This document shows positions 44,781 to 53,794 of a stretch of 64,000 nucleotides of DNA, in pieces; position 1 is the first letter of the stretch, and each line of letters opens with the position of its first letter. Position numbers and translations under genes: made by a program. The notes below the pieces were generated by a model, which saw only the letters and a list, made by a program, of their open reading frames with translations, did not search any database and was not told the origin of the DNA. Origin of the DNA: Stenotrophomonas oahuensis (GTDB lineage: Bacteria; Pseudomonadota; Gammaproteobacteria; Xanthomonadales; Xanthomonadaceae); contig NZ_CP115541.1 of assembly GCF_031834595.1 (NCBI RefSeq), forward strand, positions 806,001 through 870,000, read 5' to 3'.

Positions 44781-46190
44781 ATGCGTACGCACTTGAGCGC
44801 CGGGCTGGGCCTGGCACTGTTGACACTGGCCGCGCCTGCGGCGAACTCCGCTTCGCGGTTTACCCAGGATCCCTACCCCAGCACCTATGCGCCGATAGCC
44901 TCGGCCCCGGTCCTTCTGCGCAATGCCACCGTGCTGACCGGCACCGGCGCGCGCCTGGAGAAGACTGACGTGCTGCTGCGCGATGGCCGCGTGGCTGCCG
45001 TGGGCAGCGCGCTGCAGGTTCCGGCGGATGCGGTGCAGGTGGATGCCAGCGGCAAATGGGTGACGCCGGGCATCATCGACGTGCACTCCCACCTGGGCGT
45101 GTACCCCAGCCCCGGCGTGGGCGCGCACAGCGACGGCAACGAGATGACCGCACCGGTTACCGCCAACGTCTGGGCCGAGCACTCCGTGTGGCCGCAGGAT
45201 CCGGGCTTTGCGACCGCATTGGCCGGCGGTGTCACTTCGATGCAGGTGCTGCCGGGCTCGGCCAATCTGGTCGGTGGGCGCGGCGTCACCTTGAAGAACG
45301 TGCCCGCCACCACCTACCAGGCCATGAAGTTCCCCGGCGCGCCGTGGGGCCTGAAGATGGCCTGCGGTGAGAACCCCAAGCGCGTGTATGGCGGCGGCAA
45401 GGGCGTGGCCCCGGGCACCCGCATGGGCAATGTGGCCGGCTACCGCGCCGCCTTCATTGACGCCAGCGAGTACCTGGCCAAGAACAGCCCGAAGAAAGTG
45501 AAGAAGAAGCGCTGGTTCAGCGGTGACGAGAAAGGCGACAGCGCGGGTGATGCCGGCGGCAAGCGCGATCTGAAGCTGGACACGCTTGCGGGTGCGATCA
45601 ACGGTGACATCCGTGTGCATATCCATTGCTACCGCGCCGACGAGATGGCGACGATGCTGGACCTGTCCAAGGAGTTCGGCTTCAAGATCGCCGCCTTCCA
45701 CCATGGCGTGGAAGCCTACAAGCTGGCCGACCGCCTCGCCGCCGAAGGCGTGTGCGGCGCGCTGTGGGCCGACTGGTGGGGCTTCAAGATGGAAGCTTTC
45801 GACGGCATCCAGGAGAACATCGCGCTGGTGGATCGCCCGGCCAACAGCTGCGCCATCGTGCATTCCGATTCGCCCGAAGGCATCCAACGACTCAACCAGG
45901 AAGCCGCCAAGGTGATGGCCAACGCACGCCGTGCCGGCATGCAGATCGCACCGGAGCGCGCGATCATGTGGCTGACCCATAACGCCGCCCGTTCGCTGGG
46001 TGTGGAACAGCAGACCGGCAGCCTGGAGGTGGGCAAGATGGGCGACGTGGTGGTGTGGAACGGCAGCCCCTTCAGTTCCTATGCGCAGGCCGAGAAGGTC
46101 TTCATCGACGGCCACCAGGTTTACGACCGCGCGGATGTACGCCGGCAGCCGCTGTCGGACTTCATGCTCGGTCAGGAGGCACGCCCATGA
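44781..46190 (+). CDS. Secreted amidohydrolase (metal-dependent)
   Basis: A 469-residue exported amidohydrolase-superfamily enzyme (signal peptide MRTHLSAGLGLALLTLAAPA). The composite beta-sandwich (VLLRNATVLTGTG, LLRDGRVAAVG) surrounds a TIM barrel with the metal motif DVHSHLG (His102 and His104), later histidines in VHIHCYRADE and AFHHGVEA, and the catalytic-type aspartate in IVHSDSPEG. The C-terminal LEVGKMGDVVVWNGSPF is typical of the imidazolonepropionase/prolidase-like branch. A charged insert (KKVKKKRWFSGDEKGD) is unusual. ATG 44781 has GGGG about six bases upstream. Its stop overlaps the start of the second amidohydrolase. Confidence 0.88.
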   Translation: MRTHLSAGLGLALLTLAAPAANSASRFTQDPYPSTYAPIASAPVLLRNATVLTGTGARLEKTDVLLRDGRVAAVGSALQVPADAVQVDASGKWVTPGIIDVHSHLGVYPSPGVGAHSDGNEMTAPVTANVWAEHSVWPQDPGFATALAGGVTSMQVLPGSANLVGGRGVTLKNVPATTYQAMKFPGAPWGLKMACGENPKRVYGGGKGVAPGTRMGNVAGYRAAFIDASEYLAKNSPKKVKKKRWFSGDEKGDSAGDAGGKRDLKLDTLAGAINGDIRVHIHCYRADEMATMLDLSKEFGFKIAAFHHGVEAYKLADRLAAEGVCGALWADWWGFKMEAFDGIQENIALVDRPANSCAIVHSDSPEGIQRLNQEAAKVMANARRAGMQIAPERAIMWLTHNAARSLGVEQQTGSLEVGKMGDVVVWNGSPFSSYAQAEKVFIDGHQVYDRADVRRQPLSDFMLGQEARP

Positions 46191-47446
46191 GCCGACTTGC
46201 CCTGACTGCGGCGCTGGCCGCCCTGCTGGCCAGCGCGCCGGCCTTCGCCCAGGACGTGCTGATCCGCAACGCCACCGTGCATACCGCCAGCGCGCGCGGC
46301 ACGCTGGAACATGCCGACGTGCTGGTGCAGGGCGGCGTGATCCGCGCCGTCGGTGCCGGCTTGACCGCGCCGGCGGGTGCAAGCGTGGTGGAGGCCGCGG
46401 GTAAGCCGCTGACCCCCGCCCTGTTTGGCGGCATCACCGATATCGGCATCGACGAGGTGTCGGGTGAGTCCTCCACCGTGCACAGCACGCTGAAGCTGGA
46501 AGACCAGCCGCTGCGGCCGGAGTTCGACGTCAGCCTGGCCTACAACCCGGCCTCGGTGCTGATTCCGGTGGCACGCCTGGACGGCATCGGCTTCACCGCG
46601 CTGGGAGCCAACACCGGTGGATCCTTCATCGCCGGCCAGGGCGGCGTGATGCGGCTGGACGGCAGCGCCGATCCGATCGGTCCGCTGGCGCTGTACATCC
46701 GTCTGGGTGCTTCGGGCGCTGAACTCACCGGCAGCTCGCGGGCGGCGCAGTGGATGCTCCTGGAGCAGATGGTCAGCGAAGCCCGCGGCCGGGTCCCGGC
46801 CGATTCGCCGCATGCCCTGCTCACGCCTGCGGGCCGCGCCACGCTGGCGCGCTATCTGGCCGGCCAGGGCCGGCTGGTGGTCGAAGTCGACCGTGCCGCC
46901 GACATCCGCCAGCTGCTGCGCTGGGCCGCGCGCGAAAAGGTGAAGATCGCCATTGCCGGCGGTGCCGAAGCGTGGCGGATCGCCCCGCAGCTGGCGCAGG
47001 CCAACGTACCGGTGTTCGTGGATGCGCTGGGTAATCTGCCGACCAGTTTCGACCAGCTGGGGGCCACGCTGGAGAACGCCGCGCGACTGCGCAAGGCCGG
47101 CGTGGAGGTCAGCTTCGCCCAGCGCGACGACGCCTCGCACAACGCCCGCAAGATGCGCCAGCTGGCCGGCAATGCGGTGGCCAATGGCCTGCCATGGCAG
47201 GACGGCCTGGCCGGCCTGACCCGGGTACCGGCACAGGTGCTGGGGGTGGGTGACCGGATCGGCAGCATCGAGCCGGGCAAGCTGGCCGACCTGGTGCTGT
47301 GGGAAGGCGACCCGCTGGATGTGGCGCACTATGCCGAGCAGGTGTGGCTGGGCGGCAAGGCGGTGCCGATGCGTTCGCGGCAGACCGAGCTGCGGGATCG
47401 GTACGCGGCTCCTGCTGGCAGCGAACCGCGAGCGTATTCGTGGTGA
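46187..47446 (+). CDS. Amidohydrolase-fold protein lacking the HxH metal motif
   Basis: A 419-residue exported protein (signal peptide ends APAFAQ) that parallels its upstream neighbour: VLIRNATVHTASA, LVQGGVIRAVGAG, and the C-terminal IGSIEPGKLADLVLWEGDPL. Where the neighbour has TPGIIDVHSHLG, this protein reads TPALFGGITDIG, so both metal-binding histidines are replaced (Ile83 and Asp85). An Asp/Glu near the barrel end is also not obvious. The ATGA overlap (46187-46190) means coupled translation, suggesting a heteromeric pair with a catalytic and a non-catalytic subunit. Confidence 0.85.
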   Translation: MSRLALTAALAALLASAPAFAQDVLIRNATVHTASARGTLEHADVLVQGGVIRAVGAGLTAPAGASVVEAAGKPLTPALFGGITDIGIDEVSGESSTVHSTLKLEDQPLRPEFDVSLAYNPASVLIPVARLDGIGFTALGANTGGSFIAGQGGVMRLDGSADPIGPLALYIRLGASGAELTGSSRAAQWMLLEQMVSEARGRVPADSPHALLTPAGRATLARYLAGQGRLVVEVDRAADIRQLLRWAAREKVKIAIAGGAEAWRIAPQLAQANVPVFVDALGNLPTSFDQLGATLENAARLRKAGVEVSFAQRDDASHNARKMRQLAGNAVANGLPWQDGLAGLTRVPAQVLGVGDRIGSIEPGKLADLVLWEGDPLDVAHYAEQVWLGGKAVPMRSRQTELRDRYAAPAGSEPRAYSW

Positions 47447-47448
47447 AT

Positions 47449-47506
47449 GTAGAGCCGGGCTTGCCCGGCTGTACGCGGAACGGCAGCCGGGCAAGCCCGG
47501 CTCTAC
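47449..47506. repeat. Inverted REP pair after the amidohydrolase operon
   Basis: GTAG + AGCCGGGCTTGCCCGGCT (47449-47470) and AGCCGGGCAAGCCCGGCT + CTAC (47485-47506). The pair can fold into one long hairpin and starts two bases after the stop codon. The remaining 120 bases before the degV-family gene show no other feature apart from a GGAGGGGG ribosome site. Confidence 0.9.
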
Positions 47507-47629
47507 GCAGAACAGCGCATCCGGTAACCGATTACATCCGAATGCGTGAATCCCCGGTCAGGTACGTGAGTCCATTTTGAGATAGCTTTCACATTTTCGA
47601 ACCGACACCTGCCTGGAGGGGGTAACAGG

Positions 47630-48574
47630 ATGCGCATCGGAATTGTCGTGGACTCGGCCTGCGATCTGCCGCAGGACTTCATTGAAAAGAACAACCTGGT
47701 GCTGCTGCCGATCACGGTGCGCATTGGCGAAGCCGTGCTTGCCGACCACCGCGACGAGCAGGCCACCCTGAGCTTCCTGCACGCCCACGTGGCCGAGAAC
47801 GGGGCCGAGGCGGAAACCATTCCCTTCAGCGTGGTGCAGATCCGCGATCTGTTCCTGGGCAAGCTGGTGATCGACTACGACCATGTGTTCTGCATGACGA
47901 TCACCAAGACCCGCAGCCCGATCTACGACAACGCGATGCAGGCCAGCTTCGCGATCCTCAACGACTACAAGCCGGTGCGTCAGGCGGCGGGCTTCAACTC
48001 GCCGTTCGCGCTGCGCGTGCTGGACACCCAGAACCTGTTCGCCGCCCAGGGCGTGACCGCAGTGGAAGCGGTGCGCCTGCGCGACAGCGGGGCCAGCGTG
48101 CAGCAGATCCGCGAAAAACTGGAGACCCTGGCGCATAACGTGCACGGCTACATGGTCACCCGCGACCTGTACTACATGCGCGCCCGCGCCCGCCACAAGG
48201 GCGACCGCAGCGTCGGCCTGATCAGCGCCGCGCTGGGCAGCGCGCTGGACATCAAGCCGGTGCTGCATGGCTACCGGGGCGAAACCGGCCCGGTGGCCAA
48301 GATCAAGGGTTTCGACAACGCCGTGCAGAAGCTGTTCGACTTCGTCGGCCAGCGGGTCAAGGCCGGGCTGATGACCCCCACCGTCTGCGTCAGCTACGGC
48401 GGCGAGCTTGAAGACCTGCGGGCCCTGCCCGGCTACGCCGCGCTGGGCCAGACCTGCGAGGCGCACGGGGTGCAGCTGTTCGAGTCGGTGATGAGCCTGA
48501 CCGGCATGGTCAACGTCGGCAAGGGCGCGGTGACGGTCGGCTTTGCCGACGGCCCGCACACCTTCAGCGGCTGA
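47630..48574 (+). CDS. DegV family fatty-acid-binding protein
   Basis: A 314-residue cytoplasmic two-domain protein. DegV/FakB proteins bind a fatty acid and, with FakA kinases, present it for phosphorylation; in proteobacteria without FakA the role is uncertain. The N-terminal strand-loop IGIVVDSACDLP, the fatty-acid serine region (MTITKTRSPIYDNA), and the C-terminal IKPVLHGYRGE block fit the family. The final SLTGMVNVGKGAVTVGF is the closing strand. The gene appears to stand alone. Confidence 0.88.
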   Translation: MRIGIVVDSACDLPQDFIEKNNLVLLPITVRIGEAVLADHRDEQATLSFLHAHVAENGAEAETIPFSVVQIRDLFLGKLVIDYDHVFCMTITKTRSPIYDNAMQASFAILNDYKPVRQAAGFNSPFALRVLDTQNLFAAQGVTAVEAVRLRDSGASVQQIREKLETLAHNVHGYMVTRDLYYMRARARHKGDRSVGLISAALGSALDIKPVLHGYRGETGPVAKIKGFDNAVQKLFDFVGQRVKAGLMTPTVCVSYGGELEDLRALPGYAALGQTCEAHGVQLFESVMSLTGMVNVGKGAVTVGFADGPHTFSG

Positions 48575-48637
48575 CCGGTTCTGCACGCCGGTTGCACCGG
48601 GTTTCTGGCAGTCTGCGCGCATTCAATGGAGACCACC

Positions 48638-48982
48638 ATGTCGTCAGTCGTCAAGTACACCATCAGCCTGCCGGACCCGGAAAAGGCCCGTGGCAGTGAC
48701 CCGGACCTGTCGTTCAAGTCGCACGGAGCCAGTGGCTTCGCCGAGGAACTGCAGGACGCCCTGCGCAGCACCGCCCTGTTCGAAAAGTGGAAGGCCAAGC
48801 AGCCCGACCCGGACGCGGTGGAACCGCAGTGGGGCGTGACCGATCCCGAAGCCACCGTGACCGGGGAACAGAAGGACCTGCGCATCAACCTGACCGTCAA
48901 TACGAAGATCGACAGCGACGTGTTCAAGCAGCGCCTGCGCCTGCTGGCCGGCCATCATTGGGAAATGCGCGACGTGCAATAA
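48638..48982 (+). CDS. Conserved hypothetical protein
   Basis: A 114-residue soluble protein with no recognised domain. It contains charged, helical and strand segments (SGFAEELQDALRSTALFEKW, QKDLRINLTVNTKIDSD, RLRLLAGHHWEMRDV). GGAG stands six bases before ATG 48638, which is preferred over ATG 48626. It is followed 27 bases later by a small membrane protein and may form an operon with it and the GNAT and DUF3916 genes. Confidence 0.65.
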   Translation: MSSVVKYTISLPDPEKARGSDPDLSFKSHGASGFAEELQDALRSTALFEKWKAKQPDPDAVEPQWGVTDPEATVTGEQKDLRINLTVNTKIDSDVFKQRLRLLAGHHWEMRDVQ

Positions 48983-49009
48983 TCCGTGCAACCACGCACG
49001 GACCGCACG

Positions 49010-49420
49010 ATGGACCCCAAGCTCAAGGACCTGATCGCCCAGACCAATCTGGGCGATCTGCTGCAACCTGCCAATCCGCAGCAGGACTACCAGCAACCGG
49101 TGGCTCCACCGGCTCCGACAACGCCCGAACCAGCCCGTTCCACCACCGACCCGCTGCAGGTGCATTTTGGCGATGTCAGTGTCGTTGGAGCCCTGCGCAG
49201 CGACAGCCCGGTGAGCGGCCGCCTTCGGCTGTTCGCGCTGTTTTTCCTCGGCGGCCCGACCATCATCACCGGCCTGGTGCTGCTGGATGTCGTCCTGCGC
49301 AACGATAACGCCACGCTGTTCGGCAAGGCCGTGGGTGCCGTGTTCTGCCTGGGAATGATCGCCTTCTGGCCACTGATCATCTATGCCAAGCGGCGGAAAG
49401 CATCCGACCTCGCCCCGTGA
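49010..49420 (+). CDS. Small membrane protein of unknown function
   Basis: A 136-residue protein. A soluble Pro-rich N-terminus (MDPKLKDLIAQTNLGDLL, then repeated PP/AP) is followed by two membrane helices (LFALFFLGGPTIITGLVLL and AVGAVFCLGMIAFWPLIIYA). No family is recognised. The stop TGA overlaps the GTG start of the GNAT gene (GTGA), which shows they are co-translated. Confidence 0.65.
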   Translation: MDPKLKDLIAQTNLGDLLQPANPQQDYQQPVAPPAPTTPEPARSTTDPLQVHFGDVSVVGALRSDSPVSGRLRLFALFFLGGPTIITGLVLLDVVLRNDNATLFGKAVGAVFCLGMIAFWPLIIYAKRRKASDLAP

Positions 49421-49917
49421 CATCCATGCAGATCCGTCCCTACCGGACCGGCGAAGAAGCCGAGCTTCACCAGTTGTTCCATGCCGCCGTGCATGAGACG
49501 GCCTCTCGCCATTACTCGCCGCAACAGTGTGCGGCCTGGGCACCAGACAGCTACGACATCGCTGCGTGGGCCGAGCGGATCCGATCCGTGAATCCGTTCG
49601 TGGTGGTGGTGGGCGATCAACTCGCAGGATTCGCGGACCTTCAGGAGTCAGGCTACATCGACCTGTTCTTCGTTCACCCCCGGTGGACTGGTAAAGGCGT
49701 TGGCCGTTCACTGATGCAGCACCTGATGAGTGAGGCGGCCCATCGTGGCATCATCGAACTCACCGCCGACGTCAGCCTTGCCGCGGAAAAATTCTTTGCT
49801 TCGAATGGGTTTGCAGTGGTAGACCGGCAGGTGGTTGAGCTACGCGGGCAATTGCTGCCCAATGCACGCATGCGATACGTGGCCCAAGCTGCGGAACCGG
49901 GCAGGGATCCGTTATGA
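49417..49917 (+). CDS. GNAT family N-acetyltransferase
   Basis: A 166-residue GCN5-related acetyltransferase. The acetyl-CoA loop is present as VHPRWTGKGVGRSLMQHL (R/Q-x-x-G-x-G/A), preceded by strand LFF and followed by ADVSLAAEKFFASNGF. The acceptor is unknown. It starts with GTG 49417 overlapping the previous stop, or with ATG 49426. Its own stop overlaps the next start (ATGA). Confidence 0.85.
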   Translation: MTSMQIRPYRTGEEAELHQLFHAAVHETASRHYSPQQCAAWAPDSYDIAAWAERIRSVNPFVVVVGDQLAGFADLQESGYIDLFFVHPRWTGKGVGRSLMQHLMSEAAHRGIIELTADVSLAAEKFFASNGFAVVDRQVVELRGQLLPNARMRYVAQAAEPGRDPL

Positions 49918-50507
49918 GGGCGATGAGTCCGGGCCGCTCGGCCAAGGCCAGACGCGAGGCATTACTTCGACCCGCCGAGCGCGGACAAGGGAAGCTGCGG
50001 TTTGCACCGCGTGGATTGCGTTACCTGCAGCGCTGGTCGGAGGGGTTCGCCGGAAGGTTTCCCTCCGCGGAAGAGATTGCCGAACACCCCCGCTACTGGA
50101 ACAACAAGATTCCCGTCGAGTCGCGATTGGTAGAAGCGCCGACCACCAATCCTCAATTGCAGCGGGAATGCGCGCAGTACTTGATCAATGCCTGCGCGCA
50201 CCTGATCGCGGCAAAGCCAGCTGAACTCGCCCACGTGCGGGTTACGTGCCTCATCACCCTGCCACACATGTTTGGCAGCGAGATATGCCTGTACCTCGAT
50301 GAAGATTACTACCGCGGCCACACCGTACCCGGTCCCTACGACCATGGCCGACTGCGGTCTCTGCAGCCGCGTAGCTTGGCGCGCGAATGGAACCTGACGT
50401 TGCCGCCCGGCGTGGGCGAATGGGGCGTTGCCGCCGAGTATCCGGCAGTTGAAGGGTACGACGAGTGGTACAGCGATCTGTGGTATTTCGGCGAGGTGGG
50501 TGCGTAA
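49914..50507 (+). CDS. DUF3916-like protein
   Basis: A 197-residue protein with family-like blocks: RFPSAEEIAEHPRYWNNKIP, NPQLQRECAQYLINACAHL, and VTCLITLPHMFGSEICLYLD. The basic N-terminus (GRSAKARREALLRPAERG) probably includes a few extra residues. The function is unknown; relatives are found as stand-alone or immunity-like genes. ATG 49914 overlaps the GNAT stop by four bases, which implies a functional link. Confidence 0.7.
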   Translation: MRAMSPGRSAKARREALLRPAERGQGKLRFAPRGLRYLQRWSEGFAGRFPSAEEIAEHPRYWNNKIPVESRLVEAPTTNPQLQRECAQYLINACAHLIAAKPAELAHVRVTCLITLPHMFGSEICLYLDEDYYRGHTVPGPYDHGRLRSLQPRSLAREWNLTLPPGVGEWGVAAEYPAVEGYDEWYSDLWYFGEVGA

Positions 50508-50520
50508 CCTTGACCGGCAT

Positions 50521-50543
50521 GGACACGCATGGCGTGTCCCTAC
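50521..50543 (-). repeat. REP palindrome whose GTAG ends the diguanylate cyclase gene
   Basis: GGACACGCATGGCGTGTCC (50521-50539) plus CTAC (50540-50543). On the minus strand the GTAG directly supplies the TAG stop of the GGDEF gene. Confidence 0.9.
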
Positions 50544-51970
50544 GGCACCTGTCCTTCTACCACCCGGTTGCGGCCCTCGTGTTTGGCCGCATACAGCGCT
50601 GCATCGGCGGCTTTCAGCAACGGCGTGGGATCGGCTGCTTCCATCGTCGCCACCACCACAGCCCCTACACTGATCGTCACCCCGATCTGCCCCACCCCGT
50701 CCGGTGAGGCCAGCCGGATGCGCTCCACCGCGCCGCGCAGCGTATCGGCCAGCGCCAGCACGCCCGCACGCGGCGTGGCCGGCACCACCACCGCAAACTC
50801 TTCGCCGCCGTAGCGCGCCACCACATCGGTGCCACGCGTGGCGCAGTGATTCAATGTGTTTGCCACTGCGCGCAGACACGCATCCCCCATCGGATGGCCG
50901 AAGCGGTCGTTGAACTGCTTGAAGTGATCGATGTCGATCATCAGCAGGGCGAGCGGCTGCCCGCTGCGTCGCGCCCGGCTCCATTCGGCCAGCAGCACCT
51001 GGTCGAACTCGCGCCGGTTGGCCACACCGGTCAGCGCGTCCACGCGCGCCAGCCGATCCAGCTGGTCCCGGCCCTCCATGGCCCGCACCTGCATCACCAC
51101 GCCACGCAGGCCCGCCCCGAGCGTGGCAAAGATGAAGCCAAACGCAGCCAGGTGCGGATGCGGGTCCACCAACAAGGCCGACACCACCAGCAGCGCCGCC
51201 GGCAGGATCAGCGGCGCGCCGGCACGTACCGCCAGGGTCAGCCGGCGCGGCGTCTGCCGGGCCGGCTCTTCGCCGTGCTGGAACGCCAGCACGGCCAGCA
51301 GCAGGAACGGGAGATCGATCAGCAGGTCCGGCAGCGCGCCATAACCGGTGTCGGTGGCGACGTGGTTGATGTAGGCGGCCATCACCAGATACACCCAGGC
51401 AAACACCGTCAGTGCGCGGAACAACCCGCGCCGGGTGCCGTCTTCGCTGGTCACATAGCGCAGCAGCGCGAACACCGCGATGAAGATGTTCTCGATGTCG
51501 AACATCAGGCGCAGGCTGCCTACGCCCGGATCCGGCGCATCGCTGGGCGTGGCGTAGGAAAAGGTGTGAACGAAGAACAGGTAGCCCAGCAGCAGGGCCA
51601 GCGCACCGTCGATGGCGATCAGGTACCAGCGTTCGTGGCGCGGGTGTGCCATCGCAAAGGTGAGTGGCACGCCGTACAGCACGTACAACAGCATGGCAAA
51701 GCCCGGTATTGCATCGACATGGCCGAGCGCCACTTCCTGGTACATGTTCAGCGCCATGCCCCCCGCCCACAGCAGCATGCCGACAGCCAGCGCCAGCCAG
51801 CCGATGCGCACGTCGCTGTGCCAGCTGCGCACCATGCGCCGGATGCAGGCTGCGGCGGCCAGCACCGGTGCACCGATCAGAAACAGGAATGACGCCAGCG
51901 TGGCATGGCCCGGCAGCCACAGGGCCATCGCATGCGCCAGCATGTACAACGCGGCCGCCAACCACGCCAT
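50540..51970 (-). CDS. Membrane-bound diguanylate cyclase (GGDEF)
   Basis: A 476-residue inner-membrane enzyme that makes c-di-GMP from GTP. About nine hydrophobic helices form an N-terminal sensory region (to about residue 300), for example LAAALYMLAHAMALWLPG and LIAIDGALALLLGYLFFVHT. The GGDEF domain begins at DALTGVANRREFDQ and has the active-site signature RYGGEEFAVV. The inhibitory I-site RGTD lies five residues before it, so product inhibition is expected. The stop codon TAG is part of a REP. It is divergent from the L,D-transpeptidase operon. Confidence 0.92.
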   Translation of the reverse strand: MAWLAAALYMLAHAMALWLPGHATLASFLFLIGAPVLAAAACIRRMVRSWHSDVRIGWLALAVGMLLWAGGMALNMYQEVALGHVDAIPGFAMLLYVLYGVPLTFAMAHPRHERWYLIAIDGALALLLGYLFFVHTFSYATPSDAPDPGVGSLRLMFDIENIFIAVFALLRYVTSEDGTRRGLFRALTVFAWVYLVMAAYINHVATDTGYGALPDLLIDLPFLLLAVLAFQHGEEPARQTPRRLTLAVRAGAPLILPAALLVVSALLVDPHPHLAAFGFIFATLGAGLRGVVMQVRAMEGRDQLDRLARVDALTGVANRREFDQVLLAEWSRARRSGQPLALLMIDIDHFKQFNDRFGHPMGDACLRAVANTLNHCATRGTDVVARYGGEEFAVVVPATPRAGVLALADTLRGAVERIRLASPDGVGQIGVTISVGAVVVATMEAADPTPLLKAADAALYAAKHEGRNRVVEGQVP

Positions 51971-52151
51971 CCTGCTCTCCCCCTTGGAAGCGGTGTGCCA
52001 CTACCTTAGCGCCTGGCTGTGCAAAGTGCTTCACACCCCGCCCACGACGTAATCATCTGCATGACGGCCCGCCCAGCGCGGCACCGCCATTTCACGGACC
52101 GTGTGCGCTCGTATGCGGCATGGTCGGGGCAGATGTGAAACGGAGTGCCCG

Positions 52152-53126
52152 ATGCTGCTGAAACGCCCTGCTTCCCTGACCCTGCTCGCCTTGGCGCTGG
52201 CCGCGACCAGTGCGCCTGCCCTCGCGCAGGCCCCTGCCCCCACCGCGCTGCCCGCGCCGATTGCCGAAGCGGAGACCTTGCAGACGGGAACGCGTTCGAA
52301 CCTGCACGCCCAGGTACTGCTGGACCGGGCCAACTTCTCGCCCGGCCAGATCGATGGTGAGATCGGCTCCAACCAGCGCCGCGCCGTAGCTGGCTTCCAG
52401 GCCGCCCGTGGCCTGAAGGTGACCGGCGAGCTGGATGACGCCACCTGGCAGGCGCTGCAGGCAGACGCCACACCGGTACTGGCCCGCTATACGCTGACCG
52501 CCGAGGATGTCGCCGGTCCGTTCCGTCCGGTGCCGAAGAAGCCGGCCGACCAGGCCAAGCTCGACGCGCTGGGGTATGCCTCGGTGGCCGAAGCCCTGGG
52601 TGAGCGCTTCCACGCCGACCCGAAGCTGCTGCAGGCGCTGAACCCCGGTGTGGACCTGGGCAAGGCGGGCAGCCAGATCCAGGTGCCGAACATTGCGCCG
52701 GCCGCCTTGCCCAAGGCGGCGAAGCTGGTGATCGACAAGTCCGATTCGACGCTGCGCCTGTACGACGCTGCGGGCAAAGTCTATGCCCAGGTTCCGGTGT
52801 CCTCGGGCAGCCAGCATGACCCGCTGCCGATCGGCGAGTGGAAGATTCTGGGGATCTCGCGCGACCCGCCGTTCCACTACAACCCGAAGCTGTTCTGGGA
52901 TGCAAAGAAGGGCGACCGCAAGGCGACGATCCCGCCGGGGCCCAACAATCCGGTCGGGCCGGTCTGGATCGATATCTCCAAGCCGCATTACGGCCTGCAT
53001 GGCACGCCGGAGCCCGGGCACGTGGGCAAGACCGAATCGCACGGCTGCGTGCGGATGACCAACTGGGATGCGTTGCGGGTGGCTGACGCGGTGGATGCGT
53101 CGGTGCCGGTGATCATGCAGGAGTGA
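52152..53126 (+). CDS. Periplasmic L,D-transpeptidase with peptidoglycan-binding domain
   Basis: A 324-residue exported enzyme (signal peptide ends TSAPALAQ). A PG_binding_1-like domain (about 45-105, [18 protein letters not shown] and [17 protein letters not shown]) is followed by a linker and a YkuD catalytic domain (about 195-324). The active site is [20 protein letters not shown], with the catalytic cysteine in SHGCVRM. Such enzymes form 3-3 crosslinks or attach proteins to peptidoglycan. GGAG stands seven bases before ATG 52152. It forms an operon with an M23 peptidase and a RIO-type kinase. Confidence 0.92.
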   Translation: MLLKRPASLTLLALALAATSAPALAQAPAPTALPAPIAEAETLQTGTRSNLHAQVLLDRANFSPGQIDGEIGSNQRRAVAGFQAARGLKVTGELDDATWQALQADATPVLARYTLTAEDVAGPFRPVPKKPADQAKLDALGYASVAEALGERFHADPKLLQALNPGVDLGKAGSQIQVPNIAPAALPKAAKLVIDKSDSTLRLYDAAGKVYAQVPVSSGSQHDPLPIGEWKILGISRDPPFHYNPKLFWDAKKGDRKATIPPGPNNPVGPVWIDISKPHYGLHGTPEPGHVGKTESHGCVRMTNWDALRVADAVDASVPVIMQE

Positions 53127-53130
53127 GCAT

Positions 53131-53790
53131 ATGACCTTGATGCGGCTGCTGGCGTTGGGTGTGGTGATCGGCGCCGCCGGGTGGTGGCTGCTGGGCGGTT
53201 CGCGGGTGGGGCCGGAGGTCGTGTCCGTGCCGGCGGCGGTTGATGCGCCTGCGGAGGGTTTATCGGGGAGCCGGCCAGCGGCCGGCACTACCGGAATCCC
53301 GGCGGCCAAAGCTCCTGCGGCGGTACCCGACGCGACCGGGGAGGTTCCGCCGGGGCTGCTGGTGCCGGTGCAGGGGGTGCTGCCGAGCCAACTGCAGGAC
53401 ACCTTCACCGATGCGCGCAGTGAGGGGCGGGTGCATGACGCCATCGACATCATGGCCGCGGCGGGCACCCCGGTGGTGGCGGTGGCTGATGGCACCATCG
53501 AGAAGCTGTTCACAAGTGAGCGCGGTGGGCTGACGGTGTACCAGTTCGAGCCGGACGGGGTGTACTGCTATTACTACGCGCACCTGGACCGGTATGCCGA
53601 TGGGCTGGCCGAAAAACAGGTGGTCAAGCGCGGGGATGTGATCGGGTATGTCGGGAGCACTGGTAATGCCAGCCCGGACGCGCCGCACCTGCATTTCGAG
53701 ATTCACCGGCTGGGGCCGGAGAAGCAGTGGTGGAAGGGGGAGGCGTTGAACCCCTATCCAGTGCTGAGGGGGGCGGCTGTGCGAAAATGA
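53131..53790 (+). CDS. M23 family metallopeptidase with REP-encoded linker
   Basis: A 219-residue membrane-anchored peptidase (helix LLALGVVIGAAGWWLLGG). The M23/LytM domain (about 95-215) has the zinc motifs HDAIDIMA (HxxxD) and HLHFEIH. A Pro/Ala-rich linker of about 50 residues separates the two. Part of that linker (GSRPAAGTT) is translated from the REP palindrome at 53270-53291. M23 peptidases cut peptidoglycan cross-bridges or regulate amidases. The gene starts four bases after the transpeptidase stop and ends four bases before the RIO kinase. Confidence 0.9.
   Translation: MTLMRLLALGVVIGAAGWWLLGGSRVGPEVVSVPAAVDAPAEGLSGSRPAAGTTGIPAAKAPAAVPDATGEVPPGLLVPVQGVLPSQLQDTFTDARSEGRVHDAIDIMAAAGTPVVAVADGTIEKLFTSERGGLTVYQFEPDGVYCYYYAHLDRYADGLAEKQVVKRGDVIGYVGSTGNASPDAPHLHFEIHRLGPEKQWWKGEALNPYPVLRGAAVRK
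53270..53291 (-). repeat. REP palindrome inside the M23 peptidase gene
   Basis: GCCGGCC-AGC-GGCCGGC followed by ACTAC. It is read in frame as part of the linker. Confidence 0.75.
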
Positions 53791-53794
53791 CCCC

